64,000 nucleotides of DNA from Paramicrobacterium agarici. GTDB lineage: Bacteria > Actinomycetota > Actinomycetes > Actinomycetales > Microbacteriaceae. Each line of letters begins with the position of its first letter. The first letter of the stretch is position 1. The stretch is from assembly GCF_002563955.1 (NCBI RefSeq), contig NZ_PDJE01000001.1:2914001-2978000 (forward strand). Direction: 5' to 3'. Shown here piece after piece: positions 25,941-34,056 of the stretch. A model generated the notes under the pieces. It was not told the DNA's origin. It ran no database searches and saw nothing but the letters and a program-made list of their open reading frames with translations. The translations under genes were made by a program, and so were the position numbers.

Positions 25941-25970
25941 TTCTAACGTAAGCAATGATATCCGTTAGAA
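25941..25970. promoter_or_regulatory. Inverted-repeat operator between regulator and folE
   Basis: TTCTAACG (25941-25948) and CGTTAGAA (25963-25970) form a perfect 8-bp inverted repeat with 14 bp between the arms (22 bp arm-to-arm period, two helical turns). It lies in the 84-bp divergent intergenic region. A possible folE -35 TTGACG at 25921 has its -10 position inside the left arm, so binding would block transcription. Confidence 0.7.
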
Positions 25971-25982
25971 AGCAGATGCGCC

Positions 25983-26564
25983 ATGACGATGACTCAGTCC
26001 GTACCCCAGAGCATCGAGCAGACGCTGCCCGATATCGACCGAGCGGCACACCACGCCGAGGGGTTTCTGACCGCGCTCGGCGTTGACCTCGGCACTCCCG
26101 CACGGCGGGAGAGCGCGATGCGCATGGCCAAGGCGTACCTCGAGATGATGTCTCGCGACCCGTTCGAGATGACGACGTTCGACAATGACGAGGGGTACGG
26201 CGAGCTCGTGCTCGTGACGGGGATCGTGGTGCAGTCGCTGTGCGAGCATCACTTTCTGCCGTTCACGGGCGTGGCGCACGTGGGGTATCTGCCCGGCGAG
26301 AGGCTCGTCGGGCTCTCGAAGCTTGCCCGCACGGTCGAGTTGCACGCGCGGGGACCGCAGACGCAAGAGAACCTGACGCAGCAGATCGCCGGCCATCTCG
26401 TCGGCAGTCTGGCGCCGCGCGGTGTTGGCGTCGTGATCGAGGCGGAGCACACGTGCATGTCGTTGCGCGGTGTGCGTGCATCGGGCACCCGCACGCGGAC
26501 GAGCGCGTTCACGGGTGCGCTGCGCGACCCCGCCGCCCGGCAGGAGTTTCTCGCATCACTGTGA
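25983..26564 (+). CDS. folE: GTP cyclohydrolase I
   Basis: A 193-residue class I GTP cyclohydrolase, which opens GTP to 7,8-dihydroneopterin triphosphate for folate or pterin synthesis. Zinc ligands are Cys87 and His90 in SLCEHHFLPF and Cys158 in EHTCMSLRGV. Substrate residues lie in GERLVGLSKLARTVELHARGPQTQE (shown in part). Standard length for the unextended family. No other folate gene is nearby, so this is either a second copy or a relocated gene, probably under control of the divergent Cys-rich regulator. 37 bp separate it from the flavoprotein gene. Confidence 0.94.
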   Translation: MTMTQSVPQSIEQTLPDIDRAAHHAEGFLTALGVDLGTPARRESAMRMAKAYLEMMSRDPFEMTTFDNDEGYGELVLVTGIVVQSLCEHHFLPFTGVAHVGYLPGERLVGLSKLARTVELHARGPQTQENLTQQIAGHLVGSLAPRGVGVVIEAEHTCMSLRGVRASGTRTRTSAFTGALRDPAARQEFLASL

Positions 26565-26601
26565 GGCTAGCGACACAGTGACGTCACACGAAGGAGGAGT
26601 C

Positions 26602-27819
26602 ATGAGTACTCACGGAACGGTCATCGTCGGAGCCGGACTCGCGGGAGCGAAGGCGTGCGAGGGACTGCGCGCCGGCGGCTACACGGACCCGATCGCGCTG
26701 GTCGGCGACGAACCGGAGCGCCCCTATGAACGGCCGGGGCTGTCGAAGGAGGTTCTGCTCGGCAAAGACGAGCTGTCGAGCCTCTACGTGCACGACGCCG
26801 AGTGGTACGCCGAGAACTCCATCTCAACGCACTTCGGCACGGCCGCGACGACGCTGAACCTCGACGAGCGCACCGTCTCACTCGAGAACGGCGAGATCCT
26901 CCCCTACGAGCACCTCGTTCTCGCGACCGGATCGAACCCGCGCACGCTCCCCCTCGACGGCGCAGGGCTCGAGGGCGTGCACACGCTGCGGCGCATGCCC
27001 GATACACCGGCGATCAAGGCGCACTTCGGCGAGGGAAAGAAGCTCGTGATCATCGGCGCCGGCTGGATCGGGCTCGAGGTGGCCGCTGCCGCGCGCCTCG
27101 CGGGAACCGACGTGACGGTGCTCGAGTACGCGTCGCTCCCCCTTCAGCGCGTGCTGGGCGACACGCTCGCGGCATACATCTACGACCTGCACACCGAGAA
27201 TGGCGTCGACCTGCGCACGAGCGTGAGCGTCACGTCGATCACCGGCGAGAACGGACATGTGACGGGCGTCGAGAGCTCGGCGGGGCACTTCGACGCGGAC
27301 GCCGTGGTGATCGGCGTGGGCGCTGCGCCGAACACCGAGCTCGCAGCATCCGCTGGTCTCGCCGTCGACAACGGCGTGCTCGTCGACGAGAAGCTGCGCA
27401 CGGAGCGGCCAGAGGTGCTCGCGATCGGCGACATCGCGAACGCCCGCAACACGGCGACGGGCGGGCGACTGCGCGTGGAGCACTGGGACAACGCGATGCG
27501 ACAGGGCGAGCTCGCCGCCCAGACGATTCTCGGCACGGGCGCGATCTATGACTGGCAGCCGTACTTCTTCACCGACCAGTTCGACTTCGGCATGGAGTAC
27601 GTGGGGCACGGCAGCGCCGACGACACGGTGCACATTCGCGGCAGCCTCGACGCCGGCGAGTTCATTGCGTTCTGGACGAACGGCGAGCGAGTCACGGCGG
27701 CGATGAACGTGAACATCTGGGACGTCAACGACGACCTGCGCGCCGTCGTCGGGCACGAGGTCGCTCCCGCCCGCCTCACGGACGAGAGCGTCGACCTCGG
27801 TGATCTGCTCGGCAGCTAG
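26602..27819 (+). CDS. NAD(P)/FAD-dependent ferredoxin-reductase-like oxidoreductase
   Basis: A 405-residue flavoprotein of the putidaredoxin/rhodocoxin-reductase type. The FAD-binding motif is IVGAGLAGAKACEGL, the NAD-binding motif is IIGAGWIGLEVAAAARLAG, and the second FAD motif is VLAIGDIANARN. A C-terminal reductase domain (DWQPYFFTDQFDFGMEYVG) is present. The start at 26602 is preceded by a near-perfect AAGGAGGAG site. No ferredoxin or P450 gene is adjacent, so the electron acceptor is unknown. Probably co-transcribed with folE and regulated from the same operator. Stop overlaps the stop of the convergent gene at CTAG. Confidence 0.9.
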   Translation: MSTHGTVIVGAGLAGAKACEGLRAGGYTDPIALVGDEPERPYERPGLSKEVLLGKDELSSLYVHDAEWYAENSISTHFGTAATTLNLDERTVSLENGEILPYEHLVLATGSNPRTLPLDGAGLEGVHTLRRMPDTPAIKAHFGEGKKLVIIGAGWIGLEVAAAARLAGTDVTVLEYASLPLQRVLGDTLAAYIYDLHTENGVDLRTSVSVTSITGENGHVTGVESSAGHFDADAVVIGVGAAPNTELAASAGLAVDNGVLVDEKLRTERPEVLAIGDIANARNTATGGRLRVEHWDNAMRQGELAAQTILGTGAIYDWQPYFFTDQFDFGMEYVGHGSADDTVHIRGSLDAGEFIAFWTNGERVTAAMNVNIWDVNDDLRAVVGHEVAPARLTDESVDLGDLLGS

Positions 27820-28286
27820 AGAAAGCTGACGCCCAGCGACGCGAGCACGCCGAACGCAAGACCCCACAAGATGATCGAGATGATCTGCCAGAAGATCACG
27901 ACGTTCTTCGATGCCCCGAACGAGACCATCGCCGCTGAGGTGATCTGACTGGGCAGCAGCGCCTGGCCCGCAAGACTGACGCCCGCGACGCCATAGCGGT
28001 CGAAACGCTCGCGCAGCTTCTGCCTGCGGGGCGACTCCTTTTTCTGCTCCGACCGCGACGTCACCCTCCGGCGCACTCCGTGCGCGCTCAGCACGAAGAT
28101 CAGCATCGACACGACGTTGCCGACAACCGCCAGGCCGATCGCGACGGCCGGATGCAGCCCGAGCAGCACGCCGATCACCGATCCGAAGTACGACTCAACG
28201 AGAGGAACGGCCGCGATGACCAGAATGCCGAGCCATGTGAGCGGTTCGGGAAGGGATGCGGCGAAGGCCTGGAGCGCCTCGATCAT
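27816..28286 (-). CDS. Small multi-drug export family membrane protein
   Basis: A 156-residue membrane protein with about four hydrophobic segments (AVPLVESYFGSVIGVLLGL, AVAIGLAVVGNVVSMLIFVL and two in the C-terminal half) split by a basic loop (RRRVTSRSEQKKESPRRQKLRERF in part). This matches the 'small multi-drug export' domain family (PF06695), whose transport role is poorly established. The start is ATG at 28286 with an AGAGAGG site; a longer in-frame extension upstream is not credible. Confidence 0.8.
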   Translation of the reverse strand: MIEALQAFAASLPEPLTWLGILVIAAVPLVESYFGSVIGVLLGLHPAVAIGLAVVGNVVSMLIFVLSAHGVRRRVTSRSEQKKESPRRQKLRERFDRYGVAGVSLAGQALLPSQITSAAMVSFGASKNVVIFWQIISIILWGLAFGVLASLGVSFL

Positions 28287-28398
28287 GATGGTGCCTCTCT
28301 GTCGGAGTACGAACGTGTGTGCCGGTGCAGTGTGACCGTGCAGAACAATCCTTTCGGCCGCTGCCGCGCGCAGTAAGTGCCGCCACGTCACCGGTTGA

Positions 28399-28435
28399 GG
28401 TGCGATTTCGCACCGGCATCCGTGACATTTGTCAC
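28399..28435. promoter_or_regulatory. Two palindromic operator-like sites 22 bp apart upstream of the DesK/R-type operon
   Basis: GTGCGATTTCGCAC (28400-28413) and GTGACATTTGTCAC (28422-28435) are both palindromes around a central TT and share the pattern GTGNNATTTNNCAC. Their centres are 22 bp apart, placing them on the same DNA face. The second ends 5 bp before a TACACT -10 box (28441-28446), so the sites cover the -35 region. Likely bound by the downstream response regulator. Confidence 0.65.
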
Positions 28436-28453
28436 TGCTCTACACTCAGAGCC

Positions 28454-28489
28454 ATGCCCCGATATGCGCGCCCCGGTGAGCACCAATGA
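28454..28489 (+). CDS. Leaderless 11-residue upstream ORF
   Basis: ATG at 28454 lies 7 nt after the TACACT -10 box, so the mRNA would begin at or beside this codon. The ORF reads MPRYARPGEHQ and its TGA (28487-28489) overlaps the histidine kinase ATG (28486-28488). A short leaderless ORF coupled to the next gene by a 4-bp overlap is a known actinobacterial arrangement. The peptide sequence itself has no known family. Its likely role is to load ribosomes onto the kinase gene. Confidence 0.5.
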   Translation: MPRYARPGEHQ

Positions 28490-29727
28490 CAGCCGCCGAG
28501 CCCTCCGGTGCCCTGACGTCGGCTCGGCGCGCATCAGAACGCGGAGTGCACGCCACCTGGCTGTACACGCTGGCGTCGATCATCGTGTTCGTGCTGATCG
28601 TCGACGCGATCATTCTGCTTCGCGGGCTCGTCGCGGTCACAGCATCCGGTTCACTCGTCGACGTGCTCATCGTGGCGTTCACGCTGGTGTCGATGCTCGT
28701 GCAGATTCGCTATTGCTGGTTTCTGCGCGTCGGTCTCGGCGGTGGACTGCCACGGTCCTCGTGGACGATCGCACTCATCGGTGCGGCGGCGCCCGCGTGG
28801 GTGCTCGGACTGTTCTCACCTCTGCTCTGGCATGTCTCGGCGGTGCCCCTCTGGGTCTCTGCGGTGCTGATCGCGTGCGGTCTGCCGCGGCGGCGACGGT
28901 GGTGGACTCTGACGGCCGGTTTCGCGCTCGTTCTCGCGAGCTACGGACTGGCGCGGATGACGCTCGGCGGCGAGATCGGCTTCTCGGGCGGACCGGACAT
29001 CGGCCTTCTGCTTATCTACGCCGCGTTCTTTCCCGCGGCCGTGCTGTTCAGCCTGTGGTGGTGGAACATCGTCGTCGAGCTCGACCAGCACCGGCGCTCG
29101 GCAGCAGAGCTCGCGATCGCGAAGGAGCGGCTGCGGTTCGCCGCAGACCTGCACGACATTCAGGGGCACCACTTGCAGGTGATCGCGCTCAAGGCAGAGC
29201 TGGCCGAGCGGATGCTGGAGCGCGACCCCGTCGCGGCACGCGAACAGCTGCGCGAGACACGCGAGGTCGCGGCGCAGGCGCTGCAGGAGACCCGCTCGCT
29301 CGTCGCCGGCTACCGCGATGCGACTCTCGACGAAGAGCTCGAGAACGCGCGCGAAGTGCTCTCGGCAACCGGGGCGGCGTGTGACCTGAGCATCGGGGCG
29401 ATGCCTTCAAACCCGGGCGGCCGCCGCGCTCTCGCGTTCGTGGTGCGCGAGGCCACGACGAACATCATCAGGCACAGCTCCGCCGGTTCGGTGCGCATTG
29501 CGTTGACGACAGAGAACGGATGCTGCGTGCTGACCGTGAGCAACGACGGCGTCTCTGCGACGCCCTCTGCCGACGGCAGCGGCCTCGCGGGACTGCGCGC
29601 TCGCGTCGCCGAGCACGGCGGCACGCTCACGACGCAGCTCGACGCCGGGCGCTTCGAGCTGATCGTGACAATTCCCGATCGCGGCGCACGAACATCGCAG
29701 AGTGCGGAGGTAAGCGAGAGTGCCTGA
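28486..29727 (+). CDS. DesK/NarX-type sensor histidine kinase
   Basis: A 413-residue membrane kinase. About five or six helices (residues 24-195) form the sensor. The dimerisation domain carries the phospho-acceptor His223 in ADLHDIQGHHLQ (HisKA_3 type), and the ATPase domain has the N-box REATTNIIRHS and the G-box GSGLAGLRARV. The lipid-facing DesK-like layout suggests membrane-state or envelope sensing. Followed by its response regulator with an 8-bp overlap. No SD is obvious; translation may be coupled to the leaderless ORF just upstream. Confidence 0.9.
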   Translation: MTAAEPSGALTSARRASERGVHATWLYTLASIIVFVLIVDAIILLRGLVAVTASGSLVDVLIVAFTLVSMLVQIRYCWFLRVGLGGGLPRSSWTIALIGAAAPAWVLGLFSPLLWHVSAVPLWVSAVLIACGLPRRRRWWTLTAGFALVLASYGLARMTLGGEIGFSGGPDIGLLLIYAAFFPAAVLFSLWWWNIVVELDQHRRSAAELAIAKERLRFAADLHDIQGHHLQVIALKAELAERMLERDPVAAREQLRETREVAAQALQETRSLVAGYRDATLDEELENAREVLSATGAACDLSIGAMPSNPGGRRALAFVVREATTNIIRHSSAGSVRIALTTENGCCVLTVSNDGVSATPSADGSGLAGLRARVAEHGGTLTTQLDAGRFELIVTIPDRGARTSQSAEVSESA

Positions 29728-30349
29728 CACCGAGGCGTCGCCGCGCAGCATCCGTCTGCTGATCGCCGACGACGAGCACATGATCCGCACGGCACTCGTC
29801 GCGCTGCTCTCGCTCGAACCCGACCTCGAGGTGGTCGCGAGCGCCGACAACGGACTCGCCGCCATCGACCTCGCCGCCGAGACGACCCCCGACGTCTGCC
29901 TTCTCGATCTGGAGATGCCGCAGGCCGACGGACTCGAGGCGGCTGAGCGCATCATTCGCGCCGTGCCCACGCGTGTGGTTCTCGTGACGCGGCACGCGCG
30001 ACCTGGCGTTCTGCGGCGAGCGCTCTCTGCGCGCATCTCGGGGTTCGTGCCGAAGTCGACGCCCGCCGAGCAGATCGCCGACGTCATTCGCGACGTCGCG
30101 GCGGGCAAGCGCTACATCGACTCCGAGATCGCCGCTGCCGCTCTCGCCGCCGAACGCTGCCCGCTCACCGATCGAGAGCTCGACGCCGTGCGACTGGCCC
30201 GCTCCACTCTGAGCGTGCAGCAGATCGCCGAACGGCTCAACCTCGCGCAGGGCACCGTGCGCAACTACCTCTCGTCGGCCATGACGAAGCTCGGCGTCGA
30301 CTCCCGCCACGAGGCGGCGGAGCACGCGTGGCAGCAGGGCTGGATCTAG
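29720..30349 (+). CDS. NarL/DesR-family response regulator
   Basis: A 209-residue regulator. The receiver domain has acidic residues in IADDEH (about 15-20), phospho-acceptor Asp63 in CLLDLEMP, and a conserved Lys in GFVPKSTP. The LuxR-type helix-turn-helix is CPLTDRELDAVRL and LSVQQIAERLNLAQGTVRNYLSSAMTKLG (in part). Starts GTG inside the kinase gene end. It probably binds the two palindromes upstream of the operon and may control the adjacent yibE/F-like gene, 54 bp downstream. Confidence 0.92.
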   Translation: MPDTEASPRSIRLLIADDEHMIRTALVALLSLEPDLEVVASADNGLAAIDLAAETTPDVCLLDLEMPQADGLEAAERIIRAVPTRVVLVTRHARPGVLRRALSARISGFVPKSTPAEQIADVIRDVAAGKRYIDSEIAAAALAAERCPLTDRELDAVRLARSTLSVQQIAERLNLAQGTVRNYLSSAMTKLGVDSRHEAAEHAWQQGWI

Positions 30350-30390
30350 CCACAGCCGCACGCGACAGCATCCTCTTCACGCTCTGCTGG

Positions 30391-30396
30391 TAGATT
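30391..30396 (+). promoter_or_regulatory. -10 box of the YibE/F gene
   Basis: TAGATT followed by 7 nt and the ATG at 30404, a spacing that implies a leaderless mRNA and separate transcription from the two-component genes. Confidence 0.5.
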
Positions 30397-30403
30397 TCCC
30401 CGA

Positions 30404-31609
30404 ATGGGTCACTCTCACGGCACTGCCCTTCACGACACTCCCCGCCCGCGCCTCGCGCGCATTCTCACCATCGTGGTGCTCGCGATCGCCGCCGCCGTCG
30501 CTGTGGGCATGTTCGCGCTGTGGCCGCAGGGCGAGGTCGAGCAACAGGCCGGGCCGTACGAGGGCGAAGGCGTGAGCATCGTCAACGCGTCGGTCTCTGT
30601 CGTCACCGAGTTCGACTGCCAGCAGAACATGGGCGAGCCGTCGTCGATGTCGGGAATCGAGGGGCCGTGCGCAAAGGTGATCTCGCGGCTCGACGACGGC
30701 ACACGCGCAACGTTCGAGGTCGACCCGTCGACGTACGCGAGCACCGAGATGACCGCGGGCGACAAAGTGCGACTCGTGCGTCTCGAAGCGTCGGAGACCG
30801 AGCCCGTCAACTACGCCTTCTACGAGTACCAGCGCACGACCCAGATGATCGTAATCGGCGTTGTGCTCGTGGTGATCGTCGCGCTCGTCGGAAAGTGGCG
30901 CGGCATTCGCGCGCTCGTCGGCGTCGCGATCGCGATCGGCGTTCTCGCGGTCTACGTGTTTCCGGCCATGCTCACGGGCCGGCCGCCCAACCTCGTCGCC
31001 ATCGTCGGTGCCACCGCGATCATGCTCGTCGTGCTATATCTCGCGCACGGCGTCTCGATTCGCACAACCGCCGCGTTGTTCGGCGCCCTGTTCGGCATCG
31101 TCTTCACGGCGCTCGCGGGGGTGGTCACGACCGACTGGGCGCACCTGACGGGAACGGGAAGCGAAGAGGGGTGGATGCTGTTTTCAAGCGCGCCCGACGT
31201 GAACATGTCCGCCGTCGTCTCGGCGACCATCGTGATCGCGGGGCTCGGCGTGCTCAACGACATCACCATCACCCAAGTGTCTGCCGTGTGGGAGATGCGC
31301 GAGCTCAGCCCTCACGCATCTCGGCGGCAGATCTTCACCGCAGCCATGCGCATCGGCCGCGACCACGTGGCGTCGAGCATCTACACGCTCGTGTTCGCGT
31401 ACGCCGGCTCGGCGATGATGATGCTTCTGCTCGTCTACACCTACCCGCAGAATCTTCTCGATCTGCTGACGACCGAGCGCGTCGCACAAGAGATCGTGCG
31501 CACGCTCGTGGGCACGGCGGGTCTCATTCTCGCGATGCCCGTCACGACGCTCTTCGCGATTGCGCTCGCGCCGCGCGAGCAGCAGGTGGCGCGGCACGCT
31601 CTCGTGTGA
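30404..31609 (+). CDS. YibE/F-family membrane protein
   Basis: A 401-residue membrane protein with one N-terminal helix, an extracytoplasmic region of about 100 residues (VSVVTEFDCQQN), and seven or eight helices in the C-terminal half. GVLNDITITQVSAVWEMRELSP matches the conserved core of the YibE/F family. Function is unknown; some members are linked to ion or stress transport. The gene ends before a long perfect hairpin shared with the convergent purK. Confidence 0.85.
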   Translation: MGHSHGTALHDTPRPRLARILTIVVLAIAAAVAVGMFALWPQGEVEQQAGPYEGEGVSIVNASVSVVTEFDCQQNMGEPSSMSGIEGPCAKVISRLDDGTRATFEVDPSTYASTEMTAGDKVRLVRLEASETEPVNYAFYEYQRTTQMIVIGVVLVVIVALVGKWRGIRALVGVAIAIGVLAVYVFPAMLTGRPPNLVAIVGATAIMLVVLYLAHGVSIRTTAALFGALFGIVFTALAGVVTTDWAHLTGTGSEEGWMLFSSAPDVNMSAVVSATIVIAGLGVLNDITITQVSAVWEMRELSPHASRRQIFTAAMRIGRDHVASSIYTLVFAYAGSAMMMLLLVYTYPQNLLDLLTTERVAQEIVRTLVGTAGLILAMPVTTLFAIALAPREQQVARHALV

Positions 31610-31651
31610 GGGGCGTGAGCGCGCGGTTCCGCGGGTCTTCGCACGCAGGTT

Positions 31652-31689
31652 CAGGATGCTGTCGCGCGAGCGTGCGCGACAGCATCCTG
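31652..31689. terminator. Perfect 16-bp hairpin between yibE/F and purK
   Basis: Arms 31652-31667 and 31674-31689 pair perfectly over 16 bp around a 6-nt loop (GAGCGT). The arms contain GGATGCTG and its complement CAGCATCC. The site lies between converging genes, 42 bp after one stop and 5 bp before the other, so it is placed as a bidirectional terminator. There is no U-run on either side. Confidence 0.7.
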
Positions 31690-31694
31690 CCCCC

Positions 31695-32825
31695 TTACTC
31701 AAAGTGAGAAGCGGCCTCGCGCGCCTCGAAAACGACATCGTCGAGGGTCTCGCCCGTCGCGTTGATGTGGCCGATCTTGCGCCCCGGACGCGGCTGCTTG
31801 GCGTAGTTGTGCACCTTGACGGTCGGGTGCTTCTCGAGCGCCGCCGGGTATCGGTCGGCGACCGTGCCCTCGGCGGGACCGCCGAGAATGTTGATCATGA
31901 CGGCAACCTCGTCGCGCAGCCCGGTCGCGCCGAGCGGCAGATCGAGAACCGCGCGCAGGTGCTGCTCGAACTGGCTGGTGGTCGATCCGTCTTGCGTCCA
32001 GTGGCCGGAGTTGTGCGGGCGCATGGCGAGCTCGTTGACGAGCAGGCGGTCGTCTGTCGTCTCGAACAGCTCGACCGCGAAGACGCCCGTGACGCCCAGT
32101 CCCTCGGCGATGTCGACGGCGATCTGCGCGGCGACCTCGGCAACGCGCCCCGCCGACTGCGGTGCCGGCGCGAAGACCTCGGCGCACACGCCGTTCTTCT
32201 GCACGGTCTCGACGACGGGCCACACAGCGATCGGTCCTGAGGGGCGACGCGCGGTGAGCTGCGCGAGCTCGCGGCGAAACTCCACGAGTTCTTCGACGAG
32301 CAGCGCTCCCCCGCGACCATCTTCGTTGAGCGCCGTGAACCAGTCGGTGACCTCGTGCGCCTCAGAGACCACGCGAACGCCCTTGCCGTCGTAGCCGCCG
32401 CGCGGGGTCTTCACGACCGCGCGGCCGCCGTGCTCGGCGATGAACTTTTGCAGGTCGTCTTCGGTCTCGACGCGCGCCCAATCGGGAACGGGCAGCCCCA
32501 GCTCGCTGAGCTTCTCGCGCATGTCGATCTTGTCTTGCGCGTACCGCAGGGCGTCGGGGCCGGGATGAACGGCGTGCCCAGCATCGACGAGGGCGCGCAG
32601 CACCGGCTGCGGAACGTGCTCGTGGTCGAACGTGATGACGTCGACGGTCTTCGCGAACTCGAGCACGGTGTCGACGTCGCGATAGTCGCCCACCTGCGTC
32701 GCAGCGAGCGACGCCGCCATGTTCTCTTGCTCGGCCAGCACGCGAATGTCGAGTCCCAGGTTGATGGCGGGCGGAATCATCATGCGGGCCAGCTGACCTG
32801 CGCCGATAACACCAACTACGGGCAT
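31695..32825 (-). CDS. purK: N5-carboxyaminoimidazole ribonucleotide synthase
   Basis: A 376-residue ATP-grasp enzyme that carboxylates AIR with ATP and bicarbonate. VVGVIGAGQLARMMIPPA opens the preATP-grasp domain. VVKTPRGGYDGKGVRVV is the ATP-binding loop, and VELFETTDDRLLVNELAMRPHNSGHWTQDG (in part NELAMRPHNSGHWT) is the family signature. AGGAGCG precedes the ATG. It supplies the substrate of PurE, whose gene lies about 11.6 kb to the left. Confidence 0.95.
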   Translation of the reverse strand: MPVVGVIGAGQLARMMIPPAINLGLDIRVLAEQENMAASLAATQVGDYRDVDTVLEFAKTVDVITFDHEHVPQPVLRALVDAGHAVHPGPDALRYAQDKIDMREKLSELGLPVPDWARVETEDDLQKFIAEHGGRAVVKTPRGGYDGKGVRVVSEAHEVTDWFTALNEDGRGGALLVEELVEFRRELAQLTARRPSGPIAVWPVVETVQKNGVCAEVFAPAPQSAGRVAEVAAQIAVDIAEGLGVTGVFAVELFETTDDRLLVNELAMRPHNSGHWTQDGSTTSQFEQHLRAVLDLPLGATGLRDEVAVMINILGGPAEGTVADRYPAALEKHPTVKVHNYAKQPRPGRKIGHINATGETLDDVVFEAREAASHFE

Positions 32826-32928
32826 GTGTCGCTCCTGTCGTGCGTGATGTTGTCTCGATTCCCAGTTGATCGGGAACCCGTCTCGCTAAACTGCGAACTC
32901 CTCTATCTTCTCGCATGAAGGACGATGC

Positions 32929-33522
32929 ATGACCAACCACGGCGCTCGGCTCCGCGAGCTCGCGGGGCAGCTGGTTCGCTTCGGACTCGTGGGCGCCGCG
33001 GGTTTCGCTGTCGACATCGTCGTCTTCAATGCGCTGCGCCTGACGCTTCTGGCGCCCGAGAACATCGAGACGGGCCCGCTCATCGCCAAGACGGTCTCCA
33101 CAGTGCTCGCGATCGCCACCAATTGGGTGGGCAACCGGTTCTGGACGTTCGCCGACAGCCGCCAGGCGAACACCGTGCGCGAGGCGAGCGAGTTCTTCAT
33201 CGTGAGCATTGCCGGCATGGGCTTCGGCATTGGCAGCCTGTGGGTGTCGCACTACGTTCTGGGATTCACGAGCGTTCTCGCCGACAACATCTCGTCAAAC
33301 GTGATCGGCCTGGCGCTCGGCGCTGTGTTCCGGTTTGCGCTGTACCGCTGGTGGGTGTTCTCGCCGAAGCGCGCTGTGGCGCAGCATCCGGTCTCTGATC
33401 TTGCTCGCGGTGCTGCTGGACGTGCTGGGGACGGAAGCCCTGTTGCTCAGAGCGCTGTACGCCAGGGCGCTGCGTCTCAGAGCACCGACGTCTCGTCGCG
33501 CAGCACCGAGCCGGCAGCGTAG
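32929..33522 (+). CDS. GtrA-family membrane protein
   Basis: A 197-residue protein with four helices typical of GtrA (QLVRFGLVGAAGFAVDIVVFNAL, ATNWVGNRFWTF, RFALYRWWVF). GtrA proteins are thought to flip or position polyprenyl-linked sugars. An AAGGACG site lies before the ATG. The last 45 residues are low-complexity, rich in Ala/Ser/Gln, and the gene end overlaps the convergent PH-domain gene by 46 bp, suggesting read-through extension of the original stop. Divergent from purK by 103 bp. Confidence 0.86.
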   Translation: MTNHGARLRELAGQLVRFGLVGAAGFAVDIVVFNALRLTLLAPENIETGPLIAKTVSTVLAIATNWVGNRFWTFADSRQANTVREASEFFIVSIAGMGFGIGSLWVSHYVLGFTSVLADNISSNVIGLALGAVFRFALYRWWVFSPKRAVAQHPVSDLARGAAGRAGDGSPVAQSAVRQGAASQSTDVSSRSTEPAA

Positions 33523-34010
33523 CCGCCGTATCCGAGCTGGCCCTGCGCGCGCTCGATGAGGTCGTGCAGAACGTTCTGCACCTGATTCGCGCCGGGAACG
33601 TCTTTGAGCACGATCGGCTTGTCGACTCCCGACGTCAGCACAATGTCACCCGAGCGCGACATCGCCTGCAGGGGGCCGCGCTTGATCGTCACGGTGTAGC
33701 CGCGCGAATGCAGCAGCTCGTTGCGGGTGCGCACGAAGAAACCCTGGCGCACGATGACGCGGCGCGTCGTGAGCGTGTACCGGCGATTGAGCCACGTGAA
33801 GTACGGCAGCAGCACGAACAGCACGATCGCGGCGATCCCCGAGAACAGCACGACGAGGTTGATCCACTGCTCACGGAATGAGCCGAAGAAATACGCGACG
33901 GCGCCGACGACGCCGATCAGAATGATGGCGGGCAGAACCAGGATGCGGCCATGCCGATGCATGCGGGCGACAACGCGTTCTGAGGCGTGCTCTCCCGTGC
34001 GGTTCTCCAT
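33477..34010 (-). CDS. Bacterial PH-domain (bPH2, YdbS-like) membrane protein
   Basis: A 177-residue protein with two hydrophobic helices (about residues 24-42 and 52-72) and then a bPH2 domain: YFTWLNRRYTLTTRRVIVRQGFFVRTRNELLHSR (in part) and SGDIVLTSGVDKPIVLKDVPG. Function of the family is unclear; some are linked to membrane stress. Start at ATG 34010 (MENRTGEHAS). Its 3' end overlaps the end of gtrA on the opposite strand. Confidence 0.82.
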   Translation of the reverse strand: MENRTGEHASERVVARMHRHGRILVLPAIILIGVVGAVAYFFGSFREQWINLVVLFSGIAAIVLFVLLPYFTWLNRRYTLTTRRVIVRQGFFVRTRNELLHSRGYTVTIKRGPLQAMSRSGDIVLTSGVDKPIVLKDVPGANQVQNVLHDLIERAQGQLGYGGYAAGSVLRDETSVL

Positions 34011-34056
34011 GGCACCTATTGTGCCGCATGGCGCAGGCACTTTCGTGTGAGCACGC

